Assembly: GCA_024195585.1 (NCBI GenBank)
Contig: SWBL01000279.1
Coordinates: forward strand, 1-64,000
DNA: 64,000 bases
Reading direction: 5' to 3'
Source of the DNA: Aureobasidium sp. EXF-3400
Taxonomy: Eukaryota > Ascomycota > Dothideomycetes > Dothideales > Saccotheciaceae
The notes under the pieces were generated by a model, which was not told where the DNA came from, ran no database searches, and was given only the letters and a program-made list of their open reading frames with translations. The position numbers were made by a program, and so were the translations under genes. Shown here piece after piece: positions 11,347-23,800 of the stretch. The stretch's first letter is position 1, and each line of letters opens with the position of its first letter.

Positions 11347-12569
11347 ATGTCGAGTCATGTCCCCGGAAATCTCAGCACATACAACGAAGAGATGGCGCCA
11401 CTGATCGATAAGCTCAAGCAGTCGTATGTGCCTGTCGATGTGAAGGCAGCTTTCAACCAGCTTCTCGAGCATCTGCACAACGACGAGCTAGATGCCTGTA
11501 TTGAAGCAGGCGAAGAGCTACTCAAGAAACGAATTCCCGATACTACACGTACAAGAGTTCACATTTTGATAGCGTCCTGTCTTGCGGATCCTGACGAGAT
11601 GGAGGAGCACTACGAGAAAGCTTTGCACCTCTGGACGCTTTTGAACGCGGAACATGCTGACACACGCATCGACCCATGGCTCCGAGAAGCTCGTGCTCAG
11701 CTCGACGCTCTTTCTGATGCTATCAAAGAAGAGAGAAGTGATGAGACCACTACCGAGGAGACTGCTACTGAGCCCACAATGAGTGCCATCATCGCTATAG
11801 AGTCTGCTCCAGTGCTCTCATCTGACCTCACCTCCGAAGCTACGGAGTCAGTCCCGATCCTTGCCCCTTCAAGTACTTCGATCTCAGTCCCTTCATCTAA
11901 TGTACACACACCGGTCAGATTCTCAATCAGCGACATTGCCGTGGCAGAGTCAGTTCCAGTTCTTCCTTTGTCTCACGCTTCTACCTATATTGCGGTTATG
12001 GAGTCAGTCCCGGTCCTTGCTCCTTCAAATACTTCTTCCAGCGATCATCCCTCCTCGGAGTACGACTCGGAGCCCGATAGTGGGGATACGACGGACCGCT
12101 CTCACACCACACGCCTACTCTCTACTGACGTATCTGCTGCTCGATCCGCCTCATCAAACACCAGTTCGGTACATAGCGGTACTTCACGTCTCTATGGAGC
12201 CATCGCATCGCCTGGACAACGAAAGGTTAGGCTGTATGATCATGTCGGTATGTCGCCTGCTGGTATTCTCAAGTTCGCATGGGATCCCAACAGAACCGTT
12301 CGCACTGTCACATCGTCAGAGACACTTCCATCTCGCCCCTTGAAGAGACGCGCATCCAGTACTTCAAACAGTCCTTCAGAGAGCCCCAGACCAGCTCGTG
12401 ACACGGAGGAATACTCCAGAACCATGTTTGAGCCACCATCGCCACCAAAGCTAAAGCTACCGAAAGGCAGTGGAAGGTACGGCATATGTCATATGTAGGA
12501 TGAAATGTTACATTTTACTAACTTAGTCTCAGCTTCAGCGACACACCGAAGGAATCCAACAAACGTTAG
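11347..12569 (+). CDS. Ser/Thr-rich hypothetical protein
   Basis: I do not recognise this protein. The likely start is the ATG at 11347; the frame is open further upstream but without a better ATG. Residues about 1-120 are mostly helical and charged, with a pattern (ACIEAGEELL, HILIASCLADPD, HYEKALHLW) that resembles a single TPR-like or helical-hairpin domain. The rest is low-complexity Ser/Thr/Pro and includes three copies of an ESVPVL/ESVPIL phrase. A terminal intron is likely at 12477-12532, with donor GTACGG, a TTTACTAAC branch site and a CAG acceptor. The second exon 12533-12569 would end SFSDTPKESNKR. If the intron is retained, the frame ends at 12498 instead. The total is about 388 residues. 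Its 3' end faces the sugar porter 31 bases away. Confidence 0.65.
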
Positions 12570-12600
12570 ACCTCATCGACACCCTCACGACATCCAAACC

Positions 12601-14867
12601 TTATGCTTGATGGCCAAGCTCGTGTTTTCCTTGACTGAAGTCGACAGCGGGGGCGTTGTGAGCATCGATAAAGACCTTCTTGAGTCTGAAGCGAAGGAGA
12701 TCGTTGGTAGTCTCCTTGACGTTCTTCCAGTTCTGAGCGACGAGCTTGCTAGTAGGCTGAGAGAAGATAAGGTCGATTTCCTCGAGGGTCTTGTCCTTAG
12801 TCTCGGGCATGAAGAAGAGTTGGTAGAACCATCTATTGAGAAAGGCATGATTAGCATGTTTTCTTAAAGTTGAAGAACACCACGGGTGCGGAGGCTCGAG
12901 TCTTGGCGTCTCGGGCGAAGCTTCGCCGAAACACCGAAACGCTGTCGTGAAGCCTCCATACCGCAAACGCATATTGAATTCAACTTACCCAACAAATGCA
13001 ATACCTCCGTAGAACCCAGCCGTCAGACCAATGTTGGTGAATGCGGATTGCATGGCGGTAAAGTTGTACGTCACGATGAAGGACGAGAGGAAGAGCCACC
13101 CATCGGAAGTGGTCATACCTGCCAAACTACGTTAGATTTTGAAAGTATGGGTCCGGAGGAACATGCTTACCGTATGATCTCAGATAAGTGGGATAGGATT
13201 CAGCAGGAATCACCCACGTTAGGCAGGCATATGTGCCAAAAGCGATTTCTACAAGGAAAACGTTAGCGGTCAGCGTACAAAGGTTGGTGGATTAAGGGGG
13301 GGACAATACCATAAATAACGAGACCCGCCAAGTACACACCTTCGATGATGTTAGCAATCATGAACAGCAGGGAAACAAAGGGGCCATCATGAACAGCATG
13401 GAAACAAGGAGGACATACCCATCTGAGCATTCTGGCCGCCAGCGTATTGAGATACACCGGCAATGATAAGTCCAACGAAGAAGACGGGGAGGGTAGAACA
13501 AGCCCAGAAACGGCGACCGCATCTTTCCATGAAGAGCACAGCAGGGATGGTACCGATAAGAAGCGAACCACCACCGACCAGGGACATGTAGTTAGATTGG
13601 TACTTGTCGAAGCCAAGACGCTGCATGAGAGTGCTCATGAAGTAAGTAATGGCGTTGATACCGGTACTGTAACCGATAAGTCAGCTGAGAGAAACAGAAA
13701 AACGAGAAGAAAATCGAGACTTACAGCTGACCCAATGCAATCATGATGTTAGCGTATACGAAGGCACGACGGGCACGAGGCTCTGTGAAGAGATCCATCC
13801 ATGGGTACTTTGCGTTTCCACGACCGTTTGCGACTTCCTGGTCCTCTTGCTCCTGGGACATCTTCATGACGTAAAATTCCTCACGGGAGTCCAGTTGCTC
13901 GATACCACGGATACGCTTCCAGACCTTAAATGCATCGACAGGCTTGCCCTTATGCATGAGGAAACGAGGCGATTCGGGCATGTAAAGCATACCAATGCCC
14001 ATGATGGTAGAGAAAACCAGCGAGCTACCAAGGATGTATCTCCAGTTACCAGGAACCTGAGAGACATTAGCAACTCTTCCATCTTGTCTTTGAAGCAAGC
14101 AGAACACGACTTACGGTTACGAACATGGCAGCAACAGCGTAGCCAAGAACTTCACCAAAGGCAATAGCAAATTGGTAAAGAGATACCATGTTACCACGGA
14201 GTCTTCTCTCAACGGTTTCGGCAACGTAGACAGGCACAGTACCACCCTCGAGTCCCACACCAAATCCGAGCACTATGCGAGCGGTGATGATCATGCCGTA
14301 ATTGACTGCACCAGCTTCGAGAGCACCACCAATTGTGTAGAGAATACAGGAGAGGATGATGGCCCAGCGACGTCCGAGATATTCGTTAGCAGGGGAGAGG
14401 ATGATAGCACCACCGACAGCTCCAAGAGACATAGCAGAGTTGACTAGACTGTTCTGGCGATCGTTGAGGCCGAGGTCCTCAGGAAGGAAGAGGTTGGCAC
14501 CGGAAATAAGCGACTGATCCAGTCCAGAAAGCATACCACCCATGGAAGCGAACGCCACGATGAGGTAAGTAAAGTACTTGGGGTTCTTGAATGTGAGATC
14601 GAAGTGGCCGTTGTTTTCTCCACCCTGAGCGTTGATCTCATTCTGCATCTCAGTCATGAGGGCATCAACTTCCCAGCCTCCATTTTTGGCGATGTCCACG
14701 GCTTCGCTGGTGTTGACGTGAGGAACACTGCCAGAACGGACAGCATCTTCCATTTGGTCCTTGGTCATGTCGCGACGATCCATGTAGCTTCCTTGCTGAG
14801 CAGTGTCGAACATCTCGATGTTCTCATGACGCTCGCCAGAGGCGGCACCTTTAACACCTTTACCCAT
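12601..14867 (-). CDS. MFS sugar porter, seven exons
   Basis: The 600-residue product belongs to the sugar porter family of the major facilitator superfamily, proton-linked importers with 12 membrane helices in the plasma membrane. Exons on the minus strand are 14867-14115, 14056-13725, 13666-13419, 13339-13310, 13248-13171, 13118-12989 and 12832-12601. Family marks are NEYLGRRW after helix 2, ETVERRLRG, PESPRFLMHKG, GQLTGINAITYF at helix 7, ERCGRRF and PETKDKTLEEID after helix 12. The N-terminus has about 95 hydrophilic residues. Exon 4 is only 30 nt and exon 5 is 78 nt. The last intron (156 nt) is much longer than the others (52-79 nt). The substrate is not decidable from sequence; a hexose, a polyol or myo-inositol are all possible. 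Confidence 0.92.
13359..13416. repeat. 29-bp tandem duplication inside a sugar-porter intron
   Basis: Two adjacent 29-base units (13359-13387 and 13388-13416) match at about 25 of 29 positions; both begin CATGAACAGCA. They fill most of the 79-nt intron 13340-13418 of the sugar porter. The second unit abuts the 5' splice site, so the intron was lengthened by a duplication starting next to its donor. Confidence 0.8.
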
Positions 14868-15972
14868 GATGATGCACGAGTATGATTAAAGATAAGGGGA
14901 GAGGAAAGAAATGCTTCAAAAAGGAAACTTTCCAACGACTGGGAGGCCCTCCACCTTTTTGTACGCTCCATGAAAGTGGAGAACGTCCATGGGGATGCTC
15001 GTGCATCAGAGCCGATCACTCTCCGTGGGCAGACCACTGCGAAGGTGGAGGCATGCGGTCTCTCCATTTCCTCATCTCCATGCCAAACTTGCCCCAGAGT
15101 TGCTCCAAAACATGCAGGAAGCCTGTCGGGTTGTTGAGAAGGTCCGAATTGAAGATCCGCTTCAAGGTCCTATCAGGAATGGTGTGCCCGCTGGTGAGGG
15201 CCTGTCTTCGGTCCGACTGTTGACATGACGAGGAGCTTCATTATCTGCGGTCGCCTGAGTGGACAACGACGACTTTTAACCGGAACCCGGATCGTGTTTG
15301 CGACCACTTCAAGCCGTGCACCGCGCAAGTTTGTCAAGGTACCGTTTTTGCTGTCGCGATACCGATCTGACCCGGTCAGTCCAAGCACTTAAAGATCTCT
15401 CGACTGCACACCGTTCTTCCAAGCGATCGCGATCTTATTATCTTGCGATTCGGTAGTAAGTTTCTAAGGCCGTCCATCAAAGTGATGTCTTCTCGATCCT
15501 GCGAACAGGCGGGAGAGGCTTGAAAAGGCTTGCGAGGCTTGTAAGGTTCTGACAAGCGTTGCACAAGACTTCAACGGCACAGCCAAAACCTACGAAACTG
15601 AGCGGGTGGGGAAATGCTTGTCTTCTTCTCATTGGCCATGGCTTGAAACTTCGGGAATGATAGAAGAACATTTCCGGAACAACCTTGTCTACGGAGTACG
15701 TCACTTTCTTAAGTCCGATGGGCAAGAGACGATCGAAATGCACATCCTGCGACCGTAGAAAAGGTTCACGACCTTCTTGAGGCGAGAGAAAATACGAGAT
15801 CGTTCACAACTACCGGCTAATGAATGTGCCTCCAACGGATGGAACCTTGGGAAAGATGGCAACCTGAGTTTTCATCGCGACGCAAGTGTCAAACTTTAGC
15901 GCATGCGAAGGTTCGATTAGAAGTGTTTACATGATTCGTGCCGTAAGAAAGGAAAGAAGGCCGATGCATGCA
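14868..15972. other. upstream region of sugar porter
   Basis: About 1.1 kb separates the sugar porter start from the stop of the next permease, both on the minus strand. No supported gene lies here. It should carry the sugar porter promoter and the permease 3' UTR. Confidence 0.5.
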
Positions 15973-17659
15973 TTATGCTTCTGACGGACCTGGTTTGACA
16001 AGGATGTCGCTATGTTCAACACCAACTCGCTTCTCTTCTTGTCCTCTGTAATGTTTCCTGCCTCTAAAGGTCCAGTCCACAGCGATGATAAGCAGGACAA
16101 TTGCGTATACGACACATACGTAGTTCATGTTTCCGGCAGTTGCGGGCATGTACGAAGGGAACGAGTATAAGACCAATGTGAATATCGTCCATGCAAGCAG
16201 AACGTAGTTTGAGATGAGTCCGAGAATTCCCATGTTGAAAGGTCCGGTAAGCGATTGTTCTCTGCCTCTCCACAGGAGACAGATAACTGGAATGGCGTAA
16301 GAGATGTAGAGCAGGACAATACATGCACTAGACATAGCATTGAAAGCGGCCGTGGATACTAGATACATGCATCCGACAACAGTGACAATGAAGCAGCTAG
16401 TGAAATGAGCGTTCAATGGGACGTCCAGCTTGGGGTCGATTCTCTGAAGCCATTTGTGGCCTGGTACTCCAGAATCTCTCGCGAAGGCGAAACAGAGCCG
16501 ACTCTGCCATGTATGTCCAGCAATCACACAGCCCAGACCTGTACAGATTATCAAGGCCTCGAGGACAATGGCTCCGGCAGTGTTGTTCAGGGCGTTGTAG
16601 AACAGTTGAAGAATTGGCACTCCAGTCGAAGTATTGGCAACATCCTGGAAGTCCCCGACGATGCTGAATAGCATGGAAACAACGAAGCACCAGCTAGTGA
16701 TAAACCCGATAGCCACGGTGCCCATGATTGCGATTGGTATCATGCGCTCAGGCTGGTGAACTTCTTCCGCGAGATGTGTTGCACAGTCGAGACAAGCAAA
16801 TGCCCAATTGGCGTTGATGAGTCCTGTAATGAAAGCGATTCCAGCATTGCTCCACCCAGTATTGTTGATGAAAGTCGCGAAAACAAACTTGGGAGTTTGA
16901 TGGCTTGGTGCTGTTGCAGGTACAGTAGCCAGGATTACGAGGAAAGACGTCAGAGAACAGTAAAGACCAGTCGTTGCGACAGAGGGCAGGATCTTGCCGT
17001 AGCAGTTGAAGAAGAAGCAGGTCCATGTGAGAATGAGGTAAGTTGCAAAGACATGATAATCTTCGATGACATAATCCGGATGAGAGAGCTGCCAGCAGCC
17101 GACTAGTCCACTTGAAACTCCAATGGTGGTTGATGCACATGAGAAGATGGCTCCAGTCCAGGAGAACCAGCCAGTGAGATAGCTGGAGAATCTGGCGTAC
17201 TTTCGCGATGACAACCGAGCAGCCCAGAAATACTGCCCTCCTGAAATTTTTGTATGAGAATATACCAAACAAATGCGCTGTATGGTAGACACTTACCTGC
17301 ATTTGGAAGCGCACTTGCAAGTTCGCTCAAACTAATGCCGACACATATGCTGACTAACATCACGATGATGATGCCGTAAACAAGCAACACAGGTCCGCCT
17401 GAGTTGATACCAGTCACCATCGCAATGGAGACACCAAACTACGAAGTGTTAGTAATAAGGAGACAGATGTTTGGAATCCACCAACCCAAGAGTTCGTGAG
17501 CGAGAAGCCAGCTCCCAAGATTGACCAAAGTGAGTAGTTTCTCTTCAGGTCTTGACTGTGCCCGACGATACCATCAGCGTTGACAGGATCCAAGAGTTCG
17601 CTGGAGGAAGCATGGCTCCGTAACAAAGTGTCACCCTTGGCGATCTTGCCATCAGCCAT
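15973..17659 (-). CDS. APC-family permease, choline/GABA transporter-like
   Basis: The 527-residue product is an amino acid/polyamine/organocation permease with about 12 membrane helices. Minus-strand exons are 17659-17486, 17438-17297 and 17240-15973. The first junction uses a GTTGGT donor, which gives the phrase NSWFGVSIAMVTGINSGGP. This is typical of the fungal Hnm1-choline and Uga4-GABA branch of the family. Helix 6-7 features such as NWAFACLDCATHLAEEVHQPERMIP also fit that branch. The N-terminus is short and hydrophilic, and the tail after the last helix is basic. The exact substrate (choline, GABA or another amine) cannot be read from sequence. The gene lies in tandem with the sugar porter, but the 1.1 kb gap argues against shared regulation. 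Confidence 0.88.
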
Positions 17660-19410
17660 CTTGAAGCTTAAAGAATTCAGGCACAGATTTCAGTGTCGAG
17701 TATTACTTGGCGAACAAAACAGGCGCTTTGGTAGGTTCGATGGTTGTTGGTGATGCAATCGTCTCAGTTCGTGATAGATTGATAGAATGCTGCTTCTAGT
17801 ATTGCATACAACTCGTGGCAGATCGGGATGCTTTTGCTAGGAGTTGTTGCTTGGCAAATGTCCGGATGCTGGAAATACCTAGCACGCACAAAACGCACAG
17901 CTCGGATCGGATCTAAATGGTTGAGAAGAAAGTCTTCTGTTCTTGGTCTCTGTCAAATGTAGCGATAGTGACAAGCTTGCAAATGTTGTTGTGTGTTATC
18001 AAAAGTGAAAGGAGAGCAGTGATGCCTGCCAGGGATCAGTATCGTTGGTAGATGTTGGAAGAAATGGGGTGAGGATGGAGGGGTATCTTGAAGGAAGGCA
18101 GAGATTAGTGTTGTACAAAAAGACTGATTATCCCTGGAGAGAGAGAATGGAAGACAGAAGACTATGACGGTAGAGTGGGCATTTCGGACGTATTACTGTA
18201 CTTGACCACCACAAGGCTTTTGATCCGATCGACGTTGGTAAATAGGTTGGACGGACTGGACAGCATGGACCATTGCGCGGCAGTAAACTAGGGAGACAGA
18301 ACACAGTCCAAAACTAGGGCTCGCAAGCTCGAAGCTGTGCCATGCTGTAGTTGCAAAATCTTTGTTGTTAGATTTCGATTCCATGGACTGAGTTTCGCGG
18401 CGTCGGTCGAATATTTTGGTTGTCACTGACTCTACTCGGTCGAGGGCAATTGCATCGCAATTCTCGCATCTCTCACTTCTCTTTCAATGCGCATAACAAC
18501 CCGTTTACGCATGACGTCGAGGCAAAATCTGAATCTGCAAGCAAGAACCACTTTTTGGGTCGTGGTGGGTTTCTGTGACAAACAGTTCGCGCGAAGTTTT
18601 GCCCAGAGAAGCCAACGTCTGGGCGTTCAGGTCAGCCGGACTTAACTTCTTTCATGAAGCTGCTACGGGTCATGCTGAAAAGGACATCGAGTTGATCCTA
18701 TGTCAGACAATGGAATGATCAGTTGGCCAACATTTCTCCCATGGCCATCAAGAGACGTTGTTGAATAGAACAACGCAACGTTGTCATTGAGTTGATTGGA
18801 TTGTCTGAAAAAGTTGAGTAGGTAGGTAGCTATTGTCATTTGGGTAGAGTGACAATTCCGGAACAATCTGATCAGGTTGATTACGGATGCTATCAAGACG
18901 CGACTGATACCGGTCTTTACTTGTGTTACAATTTCAATTATCGCAAATATCCGAGACAATATAGAGTAGTCTGTATATGATTCAGCTCATGATCAGTTGA
19001 GAACATAGACTTGATGCTATAATCCAACATTGTGGCCGCCCCGAGCTTTCAACAAAGACGATGAATATAGGACACGAGTCTGAAGATAATACAAGTAGAT
19101 CTGTGAGGTAGAGAGTTGGTCAGCTCTTCTGGTCGTCGTGTAATGTCGCCGCCGAGCCTCAAAGACGTGGCTGTTGGTACGACCCTGTCAGCGTCCCGGA
19201 CAGGGTCACGATTTTTCTGAGCTGGCATTGATAGCCATACCGCAATTATTCGAATATCAACATGGAATATTGGACTCGGGTACATATGAGCTCGGTATCA
19301 GTGACCCATACAGCAACAGTGTTGAAACTTCTACGAGTCTTGAGGTTGACCGTATGGTCGACTGCTCGAATTCCATCCAACTTTTGGACAGTGTCTTGGC
19401 TCCGAGTTGA
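17660..19410. other. gene-free region upstream of permease
   Basis: This 1.75 kb between the permease start and the TYW3 stop holds only short overlapping frames with no domain or splice support. I see no RNA gene in it. It presumably holds the permease promoter and the TYW3 3' UTR. Confidence 0.5.
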
Positions 19411-20403
19411 TCATTCATCCACAGTCCTTTGCGCATCCGTCTCTGCCTGACGTCGAATACCATCCTCTTTCATCCTTGCTCTACGCTGCTCGATAGGTTC
19501 CCAAGCAGAAGGACCAGAATATTGTGATTGTTGAGGCTTGAAACTTTCAGACAATGCTTCCCGGAATGCTTCTGTTTTTTGCTTGTTCAATCGGAATTTC
19601 TCATTGCAGAGTTCGACGAGAATACGCATATATGCTTCCGTAACCATGGGAATCAGCTTGCCGTCAGCGCCCTCGTATCCGATTACACTGTCGAAAGCAA
19701 GGCTGGTGGTTCGAATTGCCACCATTGCGGTGGAGGTCCGGAGATTGTCGGTTGATATGCTTGAGATGCCACTTTCGATGAATCCAGATTGGCATGCTGC
19801 TGTGTTTACTTTGTGTGCGCTTTCAAGCGAAGAGCATAATACTTGCAGCATCTGGATCATCCATTAACTTGGTGCCGATGTTGGTTTGGCTTTTGCCAAA
19901 GTTGAAGAAGCGTCTGAAAGAGGAAATCGGTGGAAAAATCAAGAGGCAAAGGCAAGACCTACCATAGGTTCAAACTTGCACCGTACCCACCTCACGCCCT
20001 CGATAGATGACGGGACGCCCAGATTGGTATGATCAGATAGCCCCAGCATTGGTGCCACCGGTCTCTTGCCTGACAATGGTAACGGATCATGCGAAACAAA
20101 CAGTGACTGACTACTGCCTCCCTCGGCAGCGATGGCCAGACCAGATATTCCCATATCATTGTCTAAGTTCGAGTGCGGCGAGGACGAACTCCTGCCTTCC
20201 AGATACACCACAACACGACCTGAACAACTGCTTGTCGTCGCAAGCGTGTCTATCTTGTTGATTTCGTCCACCAGGCTTCGAATACCGACATCTACACTGT
20301 TCTTAGACGAGTGATTCGTATCCGAGGCATTAGGCGCTGTGAGTTGTTGCAGAAACTTCGTCTTCTGAGTCGCGAACCCCAGCGACATCGCGAGCAGCAG
20401 CAA
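19411..20403 (-). CDS. TYW3: tRNA wybutosine-synthesizing protein 3 (TYW3)
   Basis: TYW3 is the methyltransferase that N4-methylates the tricyclic base during wybutosine synthesis at position 37 of tRNA-Phe, a modification that protects the reading frame. Exons are 20403-19963 and 19851-19411, giving 293 residues, with a 111-nt intron in phase 0. Visible family features are FATQKTKFLQQL, KNSVDVGIRSLVDEIN, the TTSSCSGRVVVYLEG motif, LFVSHDPL, VRWVRCKFEPM and SAMVAIR-like text reading TAMVAIRTTSLAFDSVIG. A low-complexity insert lies between the CSGR motif and the SHD motif. A second in-frame ATG six codons in (MSLGFATQ) may be the true start. The gene diverges from the DUF2461 gene across about 417 bases. 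Confidence 0.9.
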
Positions 20404-20820
20404 TATAGATCAGGACGTGCCTCCGTTCCGGCGGTGTTCAAAGTTCCTCGTATTGGTAATCGGCTGAAGTCGTGTAATTAATTATATTATTATTTCGTGT
20501 AGACAGAAAATCAACGAGATGCAAGGAGTTGTGATGTTTGGGACTGGCTTCGTGATGTCATTTGGAATCCGATGCTCACGCGATGTTGACGGTTTATTGT
20601 TGCTGTCGCGATTTGCGTGAATACGAACCGCGAATTGAGTCGGGTCACACGGACACAGTACCGGCCTCTCCATCGCACTTTCTTCAAATTGTTAAAAGTC
20701 TGGTTCGGAGACTCTTTAGTTCTAAGACTGGTGTCTCAACATCTACAAGGAATTGAAACCCACTGGACCCTCGCCCCCACTTGGATATCAACCTCGGAAG
20801 CCAAACAAACAACGCGCAAT
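20404..20820. promoter_or_regulatory. shared divergent promoter, TYW3 and DUF2461 gene
   Basis: These 417 bases separate two divergent starts. An AT-rich core (about 20476-20505, including ATTATATTATTATT) could serve either direction. A shared promoter is inferred from layout alone. Confidence 0.4.
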
Positions 20821-23800
20821 ATGGCAAGGAAGTCAACAGAGACGCTTAACAAGAAAGAAGCGAAGGACCCAAGTATTGGGGATCTCAAAAGAAAGCACGA
20901 ATCTACTCGAGGGTCTCGAAGAGCTGCTACCAAAAGCAAATATTTCGAACCTGATACTGAGAATGAATCTGGTGGAGAGGAGGCCCCTGAAGATGGATCA
21001 TCCAGTGCTGTGGCAGAATCTGGGGATGATTCTGATATCTCGTCAGAAGCATTGTCAGAAGATGAACAGCGCCCGCAGAAGCGTAGAGCACCCGCATCTT
21101 CAAAGGCAACCGAATCTGCTCCGACTTCAGGCAGCAAAGGAAAGGAGCTTTGGCGTCAGGGTGTCAGCACTGGACTTGCTCCTGGAACCCAGATCATCAT
21201 CAAGAAGCCCAAGCCTAGAACTCCAGGAAAAACACCATACTCCGACATCACGATCCATCCTAACACTATGCTGTTCCTGGAGGATCTCAAAGCGAACAAT
21301 GACCGAGAATGGCTCAAAAGTAAGTGTCTGCCCACATCCGTATCTTGTTCACCGTACATCTCGCTCCGAAACCAAGGCTCTTTGTGAGGCACATCATCTC
21401 TCCACATCAGTACCTCGGTGTGGAGAGTGGCCAGAATATCGCAAGTCCGTTATTCCTTAACGACTACGGCGTCCAATATAAATCCATGCAACACAAAACG
21501 AGACCAACTCTCTCGGCCGAAAGAACTTTGCACATCGGCTGATTGCAAGTGATGTTGCACGCTTTGCTCGAGCATTGGTGCAGTAGCCTGCAGCCAGATC
21601 ATCCACAGGACGTTGGTTTTTTCGCCAGTATACTCCACAGTCCATCACCCGCTCGAGCGCTTAATTACACCGCTCCCTAGATCGTGAACACCATTTTCCA
21701 AAGATGGCTGGACTCACTTTTTACAACTGGTTCAGAGCAATTGGCTGACTCGTTGGCTTTTCTGCAGTGTACGATGCCGATTACCGCTCGAGCTTGAAAG
21801 ACTGGAACTCTTTCGTAGAGTCCTTGACCGAGGAACTCACAAAGATCGACGACACTGTCCCAGAGCTGCCACTCAAGGATGTGGTCAGTACTGCCCAAGG
21901 TATCACCATTCACACAAAACTGACATATATCTTGATGAACAGGTCTTTCGCATTTACAGAGACATACGATTCAGTAAAGATCCTACACCTTACAAAGTAT
22001 GTACCAGCGAGGCTTTCGGCCGCAACACGAACCTGCAGGCAGCATCGAAGTGGCCCCTGTTATCTACTGCGACGCTAATACTGACGCACTGACCTCTTAT
22101 AGCCATATTTCTCCGCCGCCTGGTCAGTTCATCACGCCTGAGCAGAAGGATCAGGGACTAGACACTGACCAAGATATCGCAATACGTGTAGGAGCCGAAC
22201 GGGCCGCAAAGGACCATATGCCGCCTACTATGTTCAGATTAGTCCGAACGACAGTTTCGTTGGTAAGTGATACGATTCATCCTTGTTTTTTGCGTATGGC
22301 GTTTGTTGGTTCTTGCGGCTGTGGCTTGTTCAATCTACTTGATGGCCGCTCCCGTTCCCGAAGCGATGCCACCTTGAGCCGCTATCCGCTCCCGAAGAGC
22401 GCGGTTGATATTGAAGTTGGCGAACACGACGGCAAGCATTTAGGGTCAAGCCGTGTCTGATAAGATCCCGGCTCGATCATTCAGCTCAGACTTGATCCTG
22501 CGATATCTGAAAAACGATTATCATATGCCGGAGCTTGTCACTCTAGCCATGCTTTCACCAGGAACCATACTTGGTAACGGAGCGATCGCCTGCTGCACTA
22601 TCCTTCTGCACCGGTTGGATGCAGAGTAGATGTACGCCGCTACAGCTAGAGGTGACAAGCTCTGACACGCCGGAAGGGACGTCCGTCTTGCACGATCCTT
22701 GGCTGGTCCTCGTGGACTAAATCTTGGGACAAGATCGCTAGGGTATCTATATCCTCGACAGCGTTGTTGCCGTCCTCTTGTATTGTACTTCAATACGATA
22801 GTACTGAGAACTACTGGAATTGCCATTGTGCTTGCGATGAGCCATCTCTTTCTTCGGCAGTGGCGCTTTGTCCGTGTGGTGCTGGGTGTTCGGAAGGTTG
22901 GTTCGGATGCGTGGTTACTACGATATGGTTGGACGGTGCCTGCGCTGGTGGTCAACAACGCTGTTTTTTCCAGTCGTTCTATGCGCATGCTTCTGTTGCT
23001 GTTCTGGATTGAGCTTAGAACGAGGGTCTCGCTGTCCTGACGAGAATGCCAATGGGGCATTGCGTCGTGGAGGCCTCAATGACCGAGTGTTGAGCCCTTT
23101 GCCAGGTCGGCCGCTGGGCATCATGTGTTTGGTAGATGGGACGAGTTCTTGTGGACTGGCGCTGACTTTTACTTGTGTAGGTGGAGGATACTGGTCTCCA
23201 GACGCAAGAGCTCTTGCAGCCCTTCGCACCACCATCGACAAGAACCCGCAGCGGCTGAAGGACGTTCTGATGAACGACACGATGCGAGCTGAGTTCCTCT
23301 CCGGCTGTTCGACGAAGGCGGCCGTGAAGTCTTTCGTCAAGACGAATTCGGAGACTGCGCTGAAGACTAAGCCAAAGGTAAGCAGCCAACGTCTCTTTGC
23401 TCCAATCCATACATAGATCGCGCATGTCCTCGACCAGTGGTTGTGTGCAAAGGCTATTATGCCGATGTCCCACTCTGTCAGCAAGCAGGTATCCTTGGAG
23501 AATGACGGCCGGCGTTCAGCCCCCTTCGCAAGCTCTGTGGCTGGCTACCCTGACGACAAGCCACCTGGACACGTCCGGAAGGAAGTCAATCTTGTTGCTT
23601 GCGTGCCTCATGCATCTCCAAGTGGCAGGGAGCAGCACAACCTTGACTGCCGAAGACCTGAAGAAACAGGAAAAAGAAGCAAAGTCGATCGGTCACCAGT
23701 CACGATGGACTTTGAGCAATGCAAGTCGTCACAGGTGATAGCTTAGGAACCTCCGGCCCATGCTTCCTTTCGGGACGGGTAGGGGTTCCTCGTTAGTATC

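Noticed and set aside
12833..14867. A combined sugar-use cluster of porter, permease and glucosidase
   Set aside because: The genes are separated by unrelated genes and large gaps and share no visible regulatory element, so adjacency looks incidental.
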